From Theodoxus fluviatilis (taxonomy: Eukaryota; Mollusca; Gastropoda; Cycloneritida; Neritidae): a stretch of 64,000 bases of DNA. Shown piece after piece: positions 42,880 to 53,689 of the stretch. The stretch's first letter is position 1. Every line of letters starts with the position of its first letter. The translations under genes and the position numbers were made by a program. Below the pieces are notes generated by a model. The model ran no database searches, was not told the origin of the DNA, and saw only the letters and a list, made by a program, of their open reading frames with translations. The DNA is taken from assembly GCA_034096865.1 (NCBI GenBank), contig JAWQFJ010028799.1, positions 1-64,000 on the forward strand. The letters are read 5' to 3'.

Positions 42880-44165
42880 TGTGTGAGAGACAAAGACTGA
42901 GAGTGCATGAGAGAGATAAAGCTTGTGAGTTGTGTATGAATAAAGACTGAGAGTGTATGAGAGAGATAAAGCTTGTGAGTTGTGTATGAATGGGCAAGAG
43001 CAAGTTTGTGTTTGAGATAGTGCAAGACAGCTTGTGAGTTGTGTATGAATGGGCAAGAGCAAGTTTGTGTTTGAGATAGTGCAAGACAGCTTGTAAATGA
43101 ATGAGTGAAAGCAAGCTTGTGTTTGACAATAGCAAGAAAGCTTGTCTGTGAAAGGGGGAGAGAGAGTAATTTGAGCTGTCCCACCATGTATGAATGAGGC
43201 CTGCCGGGGTCGTCCAGCCGTGTATGAAAGTCTTGGCACACTAGCGTCTAGCCATGCCACGGATGAATGGGGCGCTTTTGGAGTCTAACCACGCCGCGAT
43301 TGACTGGAGCGCTAGCGTGAGTGAGGGCGCTCGGAGCTCGTTCCCCATGTATGCATGTGGCCTGCCGGGGTCGTCCAGCCATGTGTGAAAGTCTAGGCGC
43401 CGTCGGGGTCGTCCACGCCATGCATGAAAGTCTGGGCACTCTGGGTCTATCCACGCCATGTATGCAAGCGATGCTAGCGGCGAGAGGGGTGCACGGATCT
43501 TGTCCCACCGTGTGTGAAAGTCTAGGCGCTGTCGGGGTCGTCCACGCCATGCATGAATGTCTTGGCTATACGGGTCTGTCCATACCATGTGTACAAGAGG
43601 CACTCCGGAGTCTGACCATGCCGCGGAGGAATGGAATGCTAGCGTGAAAGAGGGGTGCTCCGAGTTTGCCATGCCATGAAAGAGGCCTGCCGGGGTCGTC
43701 CAGCCGCGTGTGAATCCCTTGGCTATACGGGGCTGTCCATGCCATGTGTGAAAGAGGCATCTTGGAGCCTAACCATGCCTTGTATGACTATGAATGAAAC
43801 GCTAGCAGTGAGGGGGACACCCAGAGCTCATTATATAGTGACTGTAAGAAGGATGCTTGGAGGCTGTCTCGGCGTGAATGAGAAAAACTCCCACATAGTA
43901 GATCGCTCCTGCGTTAGAAAGGGGAGGGGAATGGAGACAATGGTGTCTCTGTCCCTTATGGAATGGAGACAATGGTGTCTCTGTCCTTTATGGAATGGAG
44001 ACAATGGTGTCTCTGTCCCTTGTGAGATGGAGATAATGGTGTCTCTGTCTGCTGAGGGATGGAGATAATGGCGTCCCTGCCTGCTGAGAGATGGGGACAA
44101 TGGTGTCTGTCTTTCGCAAAAGGGGGGCAATAGTGCCCTGGCCCCCTATGATTGCGAGAGACAGA
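42880..44165. repeat. Tandem-repeat leader of the gag-only element
   Basis: Three repeat fields follow one another: ~50- and ~58-bp units with aaagcttgtgagttgtgtat (42896-43090), a degenerate ~40-bp field of gtcgtccagccatgtgtgaa (43200-43760), and ~35-bp units of gagacaatggtgtctctgtc (43925-44150). Frames through them are repetitive and unlikely to be coding. Confidence 0.85.
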
Positions 44166-44169
44166 TAAT

Positions 44170-45159
44170 AGCGCTCCTGCCTCCCTCTCGCTCGTATTCA
44201 CTTCCCTCATTTCTATGTGAGGCACTGCAATGCATGGCTGTGCTCTTGCATTACTGTTTTCTATCAAGTTATTTTCTTCACGAGGGACTGCTTCTGTGTA
44301 CCACCGCAGGGAGTGCACACTAGCTGTTGCCGCGATTTTCATTGTCTTGTTTTTTCTGTGGTAACGCACTATTTTTGCAGTTTTTTCGCCTTGCTGTCTT
44401 TATTTTGAGCATGCCTGCTCCAGCTCTAAGCATATTTTATTTTCACTTGTCTTCCTTCACGTGGCCTGTCTAGTGAGTGCGTGCACTCAGTCGTTCAATG
44501 GCGACTAGCAGACCGCATTCTATGCCTATCATCCCCATCTTTTTCAAAATTAGTAGCATTTGTAGCGACTTGTGCCTTTTTGGCGGAAAGGAGGTGTAGT
44601 GGTCGCAGATTGCTCACGCAGTCGTGTACCATTCACCTTCAACGACTCGCTACACTCGGCTACGCTTTTTGACATAAACAAAGAACTAATTTATTTTATG
44701 ATCTGTTAAGTTTGTGTGTGTTGTTTTAGCACGCTCTGCGTGTAATTTTCTATATGAATGCTTTGCCTGTTGCTGATTAATGTCTTGTTGTTGTTGCATT
44801 CTGCTTGTGCATGCTTCCCTCGTTAAATAATGTTTGGCAGGCGGACCTATGTGCTAATGTTGCTTGTTTTAACGTTTCAGTGATCTTTCCTTGCAAATTA
44901 GGTGCCCTTGCTTGCTTGTCCTTGATTGCTTTTGTATGTGCCATTGATATCTAACTGTTCTTGAGTTAAGTTGTTAAGTGTTTTTGAGTTCACTAGCGCG
45001 CAATAACTTTTTGGGGGTCATTTGCGGTTGTTTGCTGCGCTTTTTGTGTGTTTGGCAATGTCTATGCCTTTTTGCGCAAATTTCCCCCAACACTGCTGCC
45101 TCTCTCTAGGTAGGAAGTCTAGAGTAGTGCGCCCTTCTGCTTGACAGGGCACAGGGCTC
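44170..45159. other. Rest of leader, no gene
   Basis: T-rich sequence without long frames, leading to gag. Part of the long untranslated leader. Confidence 0.5.
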
Positions 45160-45246
45160 GTGGGGAAGCTTGGTGAGCCGAACCATCTTGGTTGGGGGGG
45201 AATCATATTCTCACCGGCTCCCTCGGCGGACGGACACTGTCTAGAC

Positions 45247-46965
45247 ATGGCACAGGGGAGAGGACGGGCTCCAGACAGGAAGTTGCTCTTGTTGGCAAAC
45301 ATCATGACCGACCTCAATACGACCGCTAGGGAGACAAATATAATAGCGGCGTTCCTGGCTCAGCCCGACTTGTCAGAGGACACGTTCTTCGAATCCTCGG
45401 CTGTGACTAAGCGGCTAAGGGAGAGCGTGGGTTGGTATGTCCGCAAGTGGCACGGGAAGTGCTTCCTGGTAGATGAGCCCAACCTCTTCGTGACCAGATC
45501 GGGGGAACTCCTCGAGCGCCGTTGTGGGACACGGAAGGCGGATGGGGAGCTGAGCAAAGCAGCCTCCCTGACGTCTGGGGAACCTACAGCGGCGGGAATC
45601 TCAATGAGAGACTCGAAGGAAAGTCCCCAGGGGAAGGGCTCCGGGGGGGGAGCAAACCTCAGCCAGGAGGACCCCGGAAGCCCGGGTGGGGAGTTGTCGG
45701 AATTTTCCGACGGTGAGTCAACGGAGTCTCGGGAGGAGGATGTTTATCCAGAGACTTCGTGGGGGAGCAAGTATCGAGCCTCCAGATCAGACCCTCGGGC
45801 AGATGGGGGTTTGCTAGGGGCTACGATCTCATCAGCGGTCGCAGAGGTTATGGGGCGGGAGAGGGCGAGAGAGGGCCCGGACATGAACACTTCGGGGAAG
45901 AAAGGAGTGCGCTCAAGGGCCCGGGAATCTCCCTTTAGCCCAGACAGCCTCCGGGGCGCCGGTGCAGACATGATCACAGACGCCAAATGGTGCTGTGAGC
46001 ACGTCTCACAGAACCGAACCAAGATGGCTAAGACCACTCAGCGCATAGATAGTAAGCTATCTGAGTGGGGGGACCGCCAATCAGAGCGGACGGAAAAAAT
46101 GGCCCAAGAGATGGGTCAATTCCGTCAGATGCTGCAGTCCACCCTAGCAGCATTGGATAATAGACCGAGCTCTGCTGAGGAGCCCAGGAGACGCAGGGCG
46201 ACCGGATCACCATCCCCAGCTGGAAGAAATTCCAGGTATTCACTGGGTGCAGGGGGTGATTACGGGTACGACCAGGCGGCGCCTCCTCCCTGGCATGGCC
46301 GGTCGGAAACCGTCCCGCGTCAGGGGCCACGGGAGACCCCAGGCAGGTGGGACATGCAGGGACCGGAGGGGTTTGACGACGCTCGTTGTCCTCGGGACAC
46401 TCCCAGGCGGTCTAGGGCCACCAGGAGGGAGGAGAGGGGACAGGCGTACCTACCCAAACTCCGGGCGTATGCGGGAGAAGAGCCGTGGGGGGAGTTTCAT
46501 CTGCAATTCGAGCAGATGATGCTCCTGCAGGGTTGGTCGGGAGAGGAGGCGGCAGAACAACTAGTGTTCTATCTCAAGGGTGACGCCCTCCGATGTTACA
46601 GCCACATACCGAAGGAACTGCGCTATGACCTGGGTGAGGTTGTTAAGGTCATGGAGCAGCGTTTTGGGCAGGTTGTGGCTGCGGAGACTCAGAGGGCGCG
46701 CCTGTATGCCGTCGTCCAGCGAGACAATGAAACCCTGCTCCAGTATGGTGACCGGGTTAGGGCCCTGGCGAATGAGTCCTTCCGCTCGGGGGAAGTGTCC
46801 TCCAGGTATATTGCCAGGGAGACGGGGAGGAACTTCCTCAATGGGCTGAAGGACCATGAGCTGGCCATGTATGGTCACTCGCTGAGACTCCACGACTTGA
46901 GTGAACTCATAGCCGAGTTGATAGCTTACCAGGAGAGTAAGCGGGGCTTGAGAACACGTCCTTAA
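45247..46965 (+). CDS. gag: Intact Gag protein of the gag-only LTR element (~572 aa)
   Basis: The frame is open from 45160, but ATG at 45247 (gacATGGCACAGGGG) is the likelier start, giving about 572 residues. The N-terminal ~95 residues are well ordered (LANIMTDLNTTARETNIIAA, VGWYVRKWHGKCFLVDEPNL). A low-complexity Ser/Gly/Glu/Arg middle follows, and then a C-terminal capsid-like retrotransposon gag domain (YLPKLRAYAGEEPWGEFHLQ, then LVFYLKGDALRCYSHIPKEL, VMEQRFGQVVAAETQRARLY, FLNGLKDHELAMYGHSLRLH). There is no zinc knuckle. It would form the particle into which the RNA is packaged. The absence of stops over 1.7 kb, with near-identical LTRs, suggests recent activity using a helper's pol. Confidence 0.8.
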   Translation: MAQGRGRAPDRKLLLLANIMTDLNTTARETNIIAAFLAQPDLSEDTFFESSAVTKRLRESVGWYVRKWHGKCFLVDEPNLFVTRSGELLERRCGTRKADGELSKAASLTSGEPTAAGISMRDSKESPQGKGSGGGANLSQEDPGSPGGELSEFSDGESTESREEDVYPETSWGSKYRASRSDPRADGGLLGATISSAVAEVMGRERAREGPDMNTSGKKGVRSRARESPFSPDSLRGAGADMITDAKWCCEHVSQNRTKMAKTTQRIDSKLSEWGDRQSERTEKMAQEMGQFRQMLQSTLAALDNRPSSAEEPRRRRATGSPSPAGRNSRYSLGAGGDYGYDQAAPPPWHGRSETVPRQGPRETPGRWDMQGPEGFDDARCPRDTPRRSRATRREERGQAYLPKLRAYAGEEPWGEFHLQFEQMMLLQGWSGEEAAEQLVFYLKGDALRCYSHIPKELRYDLGEVVKVMEQRFGQVVAAETQRARLYAVVQRDNETLLQYGDRVRALANESFRSGEVSSRYIARETGRNFLNGLKDHELAMYGHSLRLHDLSELIAELIAYQESKRGLRTRP

Positions 46966-47144
46966 AACTTCGCCGTGAGGGTCTCTCTTATGAGAGGAAG
47001 GGCAGTGAAGAGGACACGGTTCGGGTCAGCCAAGTCAACAAGGCTCACCAACCGATTAAGTACACGCTGTTATAAGGAAGGAGTTGCAAAGCCATCAGGA
47101 GCGACAAGGGAGGGACTGGGACATCCATGTCAGTCCTAATCAAT

Positions 47145-47260
47145 TTGGGACGGGGGATGTAGTCGTACTCGCAAACTCCGCCAGAGAAGTGGGCAGTGCA
47201 AGAAACTGGCTCCCCTCTGGAAAGGACCGTTTGTTGTCGTAGATGTGCTCTTCTGTTCTT
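47145..47260 (+). pseudogene. Integrase C-terminal (GPY/F-like) remnant
   Basis: One frame gives GDVVVLANSAREVG and the next gives GQCKKLAPLWKGPFVVVDVL, separated by a single-base shift. The pattern (G)D.V.L.N.ARE.G..KKL.PLWKGPF.V is the GPY/F module at the end of Ty3-type integrases. It shows that the gag-only element arose from a full element by deletion between gag and this point. Confidence 0.7.
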
Positions 47261-48267
47261 TACAGGGTGGCAAAAGTGAGGCTCCAGAGGCTCCAGACTC
47301 GGAAGTGGGGAAGGAGAAAACTCCCCAGGCGAGTCGGGAGGGGCTTCCGGAGTCTCCGGTTGGAGAGAAAGAATCCTATGGGATTTTGGGTACCTCCGCG
47401 GACCAGCCCTCTCTCCTGAATCCTTCCAAATCCTTGGCTGAAGGGGAGGAGTCCCCTGGGACTCCGGGTACCCCGGGACAGCTATTGATTCCTGTAGAAT
47501 CAAAGGTGGAAGAGGTTTCAGGGGATGAGGCCCTGAAGGTCCTTGGGAGCCGGCTGCTCCTGCTGGCTAAAATGAGGCTCCAGGGGCCCCAGACTCAGAA
47601 GTAGGGAAGGAGGAAACTTCCCAGGCAAGTCGAGAGGGGCCCTCAGAGGCCCTGAGGGAGATGGCTCAGGCGGATGTGTGAGTTCGCCTCCCCGGGTCTA
47701 GGTCCGGACTCAAAAGGGAGAGGAAAGTGCTTCCGGGAAAGAGTCGAGGCCTTTGACGTACGCGGAGACGGCGGCACATCTGGCACAGTCTGGGCAGTCT
47801 CCTAAGGAGGTGACGGAGTCGCGAAGGGGACTCCAGGCAGTTGCCTCCCCTTAGGTCCAGTAGGCCAGCGTGCCTTAAACCTCAGGCGAGCAGGGTAGGT
47901 AGATACAAGGTAAGAGTAGAAGGACCCTACTTAGTCTTTGACGAAGACGGGATCTTACCTTGTCCAAAATTGGGCAGGGGGAATATTTCTCTTGTATTTT
48001 AACATGCACATTGCTGCTGACTGGGGATGTAGGTGGGTACACCTGCTCGCCTCATTCCCTAGAAGATGTGGCGGTTTTATCTCTTTGCTTTTTGTACATT
48101 GGGTTAATTTTGTCCTTTTGGTTTTTGTGCATTGCATAAATTTTATCCTTTTTGCTTTTGGGATGTTCGTCACATCTGGGTCTAGGAAGAGCAGCCGAAC
48201 GGGACGACTGGACGGCTGGGTGACACTCTTCCCCATGAGGGGGGGCTTTATTTTTGACGGGGGGGAG
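47261..48267 (+). other. Post-integrase region of the gag-only element
   Basis: A Gly/Pro/Ser/Glu-rich frame to 47604 looks like a decayed pol C-terminal extension. The rest is non-coding up to the polypurine tract. Confidence 0.45.
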
Positions 48268-49157
48268 TGTGATAGAAACCGTCCAGGATTATCTCCCCTG
48301 AAAGCAGAAAGTCACTGCTAGGGGCGTTCACTGCTGACTTATGAATATGTATGTCATTATACGGGGTTTACACTTATTATTTCATAAAAACGCAAGGACG
48401 AATCAGAGGCGAGAGAGCCACTTGCGTATTGGGAGAGCACTGAGGCAGACGTGCTTTTATAGAGCTAGAGGAAAGTAACTTTGGCGATTAGTAGAGGTAG
48501 ATTTGGTATTTGATTTACTATTGTTGGTTGGTGATATTGTCTTGTTTGTAAGCTTGTATAGAAGATTATCTTCGACTGAAAGAATCAGCCGAGGACTGAG
48601 AAGGGAGATTTCGCCACGTGTGCGGGAGGGCGCGAGGCAGTTGGTGGACGCTGGTGGTGAATGTCGTGTTGGCGGACACTGGTGGTGTTCATCGCATTGG
48701 TGGACGTGGTTTGTGGAGCGTGGCAGCTGTGGGAGCAAAGGTAAGCCGACAATGCTCTCCATTCTCTCTGAATGCGTGCTAGTGTGTTAGTGATTGAATG
48801 ATGTATGCGCGAGGCGTGCCGGCAGCGTCAAAATGGCGGTGAACACGTGGCCGCGGTACGGTGCGCGGTCGTGACTGAAAGTGCTTCTGTGAGTGAATGA
48901 AGAATGTTCTGTTAGCGCACATGTGGTAATTTGGTCGTCCCCTTCCTGCATGAACGTGCTCACAGTCGAACCTGCGTGCTTCCCGGCCAAGCATGCCGAG
49001 TTGTACTTCTAGCGCGTGTAGTGGTGGCGTCCATTATGAGTAATGGCGGCGGCGTCCATGGGCTAATGGCGGGAAAGCCACCACGCACGTGGCGGGTGAA
49101 GGGCCAACTCTAAGATTGGTTTAACTAGGCATGGCATAGAAAGCACTCCCTACAACA
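48268..49157 (+). repeat. 3' LTR (890 bp)
   Basis: Same length as the 5' LTR, differing by two visible substitutions. Confidence 0.95.
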
Positions 49158-49158
49158 T

Positions 49159-49521
49159 TCTACTTCGTCAACGCCTGCGTTGACAGTGCCATCGCGATCG
49201 CTGCCTCCTCGTCCCTCCATCTCAACTGCCTCGATTCCGGAAGAAACTTCAAACACATCGGCATCAAGGAGGAAGATACAGATGATGCAGGCAGAAGCGA
49301 AGCAGCTGATTGAAACCGATCAAAAGTGGGTCAACGTGCACTTAGAAGATCAGCTGAGTGAACTGATGAACGATGTTCTTTGTTCGAACTGTTTTCTGTC
49401 TGGTCTTACCATCAGCATACTATACGATGAAAACAATGGCTTAGCCAGCAAACTTTGCTTGAAATGTGGAGCCTGTAATGCCAGAAGAATGAAGAAAGCT
49501 AATGTGGCAGCCTCTGTTTAG
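49159..49521 (+). pseudogene. Transposase-like N-terminal zinc segment, 3' of LTR insertion
   Basis: The open frame starts at the LTR border (STSSTPALTVPSRSLPPRP) and ends at TAG 49519-49521. It has a Ser/Pro-rich linker, a charged helix (RRKIQMMQAEAKQLIETDQK) and a zinc-like motif LCSNCFLSGLTISI, then NNGLASKLCLKCGACNARR (C-x2-C ... C-x2-C). A CxxC...GLA..L.L.C..C arrangement near the N-terminus is known from Mutator-like transposase proteins in invertebrates. The DDE part is not found, so the transposon is non-autonomous. Assignment is tentative. Confidence 0.45.
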
Positions 49522-51150
49522 GCATAGCAACAGCGCCTACACCATGTGGCTTCATGCCTTCAACTCAAGGCATCAGAAGAGGAGGCTTCAGGAGGAGGAG
49601 GAAGGAGAAACCTATGGTGCTGGAAATGGCAGACTGACTTGTTGTTGACTCATTCACAGCATGTGTCTCCCTGAAGTTGCCTTTATTGACCTTAGCATTT
49701 CCTGTGTAGTAGTAGGACTGATCCTTTCCTCTTGAGCATGAACATTTCCATCCCTGCATTTTTTTGTACTAGGGACTGACTCACTGCACAAAAACACTAA
49801 AAACTGGAAACTGCAAGTTCAGTTTCATTTTTAGCATGTGTAGTCCTGCTGGATGAATGTATGAATAAATGAAACAAGTTTTAGCCATGATGGATAGTTT
49901 TAGTAGGACTTATGCATGACTAAAAGTTGTTTTTGCCATTTTCTCAAAATGTGTTTTTTTCATAGAGTTCAAATCAATTAATTTCTAAAACTCATCACAG
50001 GAATAAAGCCATCACCTTGAATCTTGGCAGTTTCATTTATGACATGTATTGCTAGATTTTGACAGAAGGATTTCTAAATAAACCAGTTTTTTATGGTATT
50101 TTTTGCCAGAGAAAATATGAAAATGGTCAAAAAATTGCTAACGGATGCATTTATTTTCTTTAAAATTCTGTAGAAAAATAAATATTCACTATTTCAAAAA
50201 ATCCTTCTGATAAATGTTTAGTTTGAGTGTGTCTGTGCATTTTTGTGAAAACAGAGCATGTTTATAAGTAGTAGTTTGAAAGTTATAAGCTTTTTAAAAA
50301 CATATGTTTGGCGGCCATCTTGGATTGTTTCCATAGCAACCATGAGCAGTATTTAGTAATTGAACATAGTTTTATGTTTGCCAAGTTATATACTTCAAAA
50401 CCATATAGTAACAATTGATCATAGTATTGGTTTAATTTTTTGTCCTATTGCACCCCCATGTCTGGCCTTAAGATGATGTTAATGTATATATAAATTTGTA
50501 TATTATTGGCGATCTGCATGATGACTTTAATACCAAACTAATAATAAAATCTCGAAATGAGTACCCAAAATTGCTTCCTAAAGTGGGAACGGCAACAGTG
50601 GGTCAACTCAAACAGCTATTGTGACTTTATCCGTCCATTATCCCAAGAATTTGTGCTTTTTATTTAGGCTTCATACATTAAAAAATCGGGGTCAAACTGG
50701 TTTTTTTCTTCTTTAGACCTTGATATTAGCACAATTATGGTCGAAACTGTGCGTTACGGACGCACCACGAAGTGTCCCGTTGCGATGCACTTTCTAAACG
50801 TTCGTAAGTTGGCGACAACATAAGCTCAGCGTGTCCACTATGCACATCAGCAAACTATACCAAAAGTACTTCATTTTGCACCCTAATAGTTTGCAATTAT
50901 TCAAAAGATTTTGATGCTGAGAATATTTTAACACAGTGGTGTCTCAAATGTAGCGTCGGTAACGCACCCCAAACGATCTCAAACAATTTTTCGTAGCTGG
51001 GGTTCCGACCGATTTTAAAGAGGTCAGGACATTCCCCACTAAATTCCGCACAAACTGATGACGTTTACACAGAAAATCCAAACTTATTTTGGTCGTGGAG
51101 CACTAAAAACAGTGACGTGTCCCTGCATCCGGTCCATGGTGCATCGCTAA
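49522..51150. other. DNA transposon non-coding interior
   Basis: AT-rich, with AATAAA near 50000 and 50530; only short frames. The first GTGTCCC-type motif is at 50772. Confidence 0.5.
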
Positions 51151-52173
51151 CGTGTGTTCGGAATTCTGAAGGTAGCTAGCGAAATCGACGGTTTTCATCA
51201 TCATCTTCGACCATCTGCTTCACTAAAGAACAAAAAGTTAGTTGATGTGTCCATTGTGATCCCCGCAAGTGATCTTAATCAGGGAGAATTCATGGTTCGG
51301 TTCATGCGAAAATGTGTCAATTACTTTGTGTTTCCACAAATTGATGACTTGTCTGTCATTACACGAACCGAGGCCACTGTAGAGATCCTGCAGCCACCAA
51401 CAATTGACAATAGACAGCGCCATATTTTCCAAGAATAGTGAGCGATTGGTTACTTGTGTGTGTGTGACATTGAACAGGATGTGTTTTGCTGACTTGAAAA
51501 CTTCTTTTATTATGTGTTTTTGTCAAAGAAATTGTCAGTTTACTAACATTATGTACATTGTCTTTTTTGTACTCACTTGAATATTTTTTATGGACGTTCT
51601 AGCTTACGACAGTTAAACGCTTTATTTTGCATTTAGGGGGTAGGGGTGCGATCTTTCATCTTAGTGCTTTGAACCTGCAAATTTATAGATACTTTTATTG
51701 TCCATCTATTATCACTGTATTAGCCTTTGAAATAAATGTTTTAGAATGTACATATCTCAACTTGTTTCTGTGCGAGTGCACATTTTTCCTCTTCCTTGGT
51801 ATTATGGTGTCCCGCGTAATTCTGTAATGCTTAGTCATATATATATATATATTTTTGAAAACGAGTTATTACAAGTTAATTCTGTTTGAGCCACAACAAC
51901 AACAAGTAGTAATGGTAACATTAAAAAACAATTTAGTTTCATTGTACTTTTCCTTGCTATTGTATTCAAAGTTTTGTTCTGTCGTTATGGATGCTACAGT
52001 GTCCCATTACATTTACGCAACTGTGACATTCACACATGAAGTTAGAAGTGCAAGATCTGTTTGTCATGACTTGATGCAGTGTAATCTAGTACATAATGAA
52101 GAAAAATTAAGAAAACACATACATTTTTTGTGAGATACAAGGCATGGTGTCCCAGTGTTGCATGGATAACGCC
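50772..52173. promoter_or_regulatory. Recurring GTGTCCC..(T/G)AACGC-type subterminal motifs
   Basis: GTGTCCC or GTGTCTC occurs at about 50772, 50939, 51117, 51807, 51999 and 52146. Several are followed within ~10-30 bases by gcat and taacgc or tacgc (gtgtctcaaatgtagcgtcg then gtaacgcacc; gtgtcccagtgttgcatgga then taacgcc). Subterminal repeats of this kind bind transposase in several DNA transposon families. Confidence 0.4.
51154..51438 (+). pseudogene. Possible C-terminal segment of the transposon protein
   Basis: The frame contains FMVRFMRKCVNYFVFPQIDD and VITRTEATVEILQPPTIDNR before TAG. The alternating hydrophobic and aromatic pattern (V.FM....YFVFP..DD......VE.L..P) looks like real protein. 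Similar short modules are found at the C-terminus of some invertebrate transposon proteins (from memory, not searched). It could be a decayed exon. Confidence 0.35.
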
Positions 52174-52357
52174 TGCAAGCCCCCCGTAGCAAACATGCTG
52201 ATTGCGGTACAACTACTAAAGATATTCATTTTTTTGTTTCAAAATGTGTTTCTACATTGGTTTAGCTATCTATAAACTTGCAAAATATTGTTGTGATTTT
52301 AATTTGAAATTTTAGCTCTATTTCCCCCTTTTGTTCCCAGTATTGTAGACACACTCA

Positions 52358-52495
52358 GATGCCATCAGTGGCTCTGTCCTCCCCTCCCTGTCTCACGCCC
52401 TGTCCTCCAGTCGAGTCGCCAAAGACAATTTGGCCGATCTTGACTACAGAGTGCGCAAGTCTCTCCGACAGATCACCAGAACCCCAGACCGAGCC
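52358..52495 (+). pseudogene. RLE retrotransposon RT thumb, copy 3, 3' of DNA transposon
   Basis: Continues copy 3 directly after the transposon: ISGSVLPSLSHALSSSRVAK-type sequence, then DNLADLDYRVRKSLRQITRT and PDRAC. It stops at gagcctgt, the same position where each tandem unit further on begins. Confidence 0.8.
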
Positions 52496-53164
52496 TGTGA
52501 CGGTACGTCCTTTCCGCATTATTAAGAATTAAACACAAGTGGAATCAAGGTGACGGATTTACTGGTGTGTACATTAAAATGACCCTTTCTCCCTGTTTTC
52601 TGTGTGAGTTGTCATATGATGAACTATCATACTATTGTTATGAATTGCATGTTTATGCATGTGTTAAATAATGGACACTTAAGAAAGTAGAAGCCAGCCA
52701 GGCCTCAAATAAATGTAGTATTAGAAAACCAGCCATGCTTTGAAAGTAGTTTGCTGTGGTGAAGCCTCGTGATGAAACTGAACAGTTTCAAATTAAGGCG
52801 CCGAGCTTCCAGTATGAGTATCCTTGACATTGATAAATTCAACGTATAGACGTTCAACGTGATTGGCCAACTTTTAAAGTTAGAGGTGGGAAAATGTGCT
52901 GGCCAAGCACGCGCCAATTCCCTATTGGTTTAGAGGGCGTGAATTCCTGAGACTTCGAATGGAGACGTGGGGGAGAGAATAATAAAGGCTGCCGTCTGCT
53001 GACTCGATGCTGGCATTCTCTGCTCACCTGCTCCTGGCGTGGAGTGGAATCATCGTGGCAAGGCCATGCCGATATGGGAGGAAGGACGGGTGACATCTGC
53101 CCTCTACCTCTCATTGACTACAGCGCCAAGTCGTGCTGGCTTCTCTTGATGACCCCAGCATCAG
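52496..53164 (+). mobile_element. LTR-like insert, weakly supported
   Basis: TGTGACGGTACG ... GGGTGACA (to about 53092) has two CCAAT boxes (gattggcc, ccctattgg), AATAAA at about 52980, and sits between RLE segments. No target-site duplication could be matched, and the flank to 53164 is unexplained. A solo LTR is a guess. Confidence 0.3.
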
Positions 53165-53667
53165 CCTTCTGGGGGGGAAAAGTGGGCCACGCTAAACATC
53201 CACAAGAGCAGATGGTCGTTCCCTACCCCCTGCCAGACCCCCACCAGAAAGAACACAGGGGAGATGATGCGGTTCCAACCCTCCCTTGTATCAGGACCCA
53301 CCCCTGGGTCAGTCGTCACCTCCCCAGCCCCCAAAAACATCACCCTTTCAAGGACGACCACCGGGGTCAACGGCTCTGACCCCTTCAGCATTCTTTCAAG
53401 CGGACTCACGGTGCATTCTCCTTCCAGGCAGGCTGGCTAAAATTAGGATTAAATAAGTATTACTCATGCACGTCGACTTAACAACCATTGCCTATCTTTT
53501 CAAGCATTATTAAAGTCATTTGGTATTTGATGTCTGCCCTCATCTTCTGTTGTCCTGTCCATTCTTGACAGCGAGAATGGTGAGTGAATGTTACAAGATA
53601 GCATTAGCAGTGCGTTTCCCCTAGACACCCTCTCAATTAATAATAATCAGAGCCCTGTCTTGTAACA
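53165..53667 (+). repeat. RLE element 3' UTR, first partial unit of tandem array
   Basis: Matches the 3' UTR parts of the following units (aagtgggccacgctaaacat ... tcaattaataataatcagag), with a ~25-bp deletion after ctccttccag. It is joined directly to the next unit's gagcctgtctcc. Confidence 0.85.
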
Positions 53668-53689
53668 GAGCCTGTCTCCCATTTTTCTA

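Larger units (their letters stand above)
41811..49157 (+). mobile_element. Gag-only Ty3-type LTR retrotransposon (7347 bp), young
   Basis: The two 890-bp LTRs (41811-42700, 48268-49157) differ at two positions that I can see (tgtggtag versus tgtgatag; gtgtacggg versus gtgtgcggg). A primer-binding-like TGGCGCCGTCGC starts at 42702, and a polypurine tract (gacgggggggag) precedes the 3' LTR. The internal 5567 bp has a long repetitive leader, one intact gag and a decayed integrase tail; protease, RT, RNase H and the integrase core are absent. It must rely on enzymes from a related element. The expected 5-bp duplication is not seen (GTTAG left, TTCTA right). Confidence 0.85.
41021..52357. mobile_element. 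11.3-kb TIR DNA transposon interrupting RLE element copy 3
   Basis: The ends are perfect 20-bp inverted repeats: TGAGTGTGTCTACAATACTG at 41021-41040 and its complement at 52338-52357. Removing 41021-52357 plus one copy of a 2-4-bp duplication (GA, or AGAT depending on where the TIR is cut) rejoins agaagatagatgccatcagt of the RLE RT thumb (compare 31154-31175). Without the nested LTR element the transposon is about 4.0 kb. It carries N-terminal and possibly C-terminal pieces of a transposase-like gene and clustered GTGTCCC motifs near its right end. The superfamily is not assigned. Confidence 0.85.

Noticed and set aside
43241..43672. Tryptophan/proline-rich reverse frames in the leader repeats
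   Set aside because: Repetitive translation of the ~40-bp tandem field; no domain.
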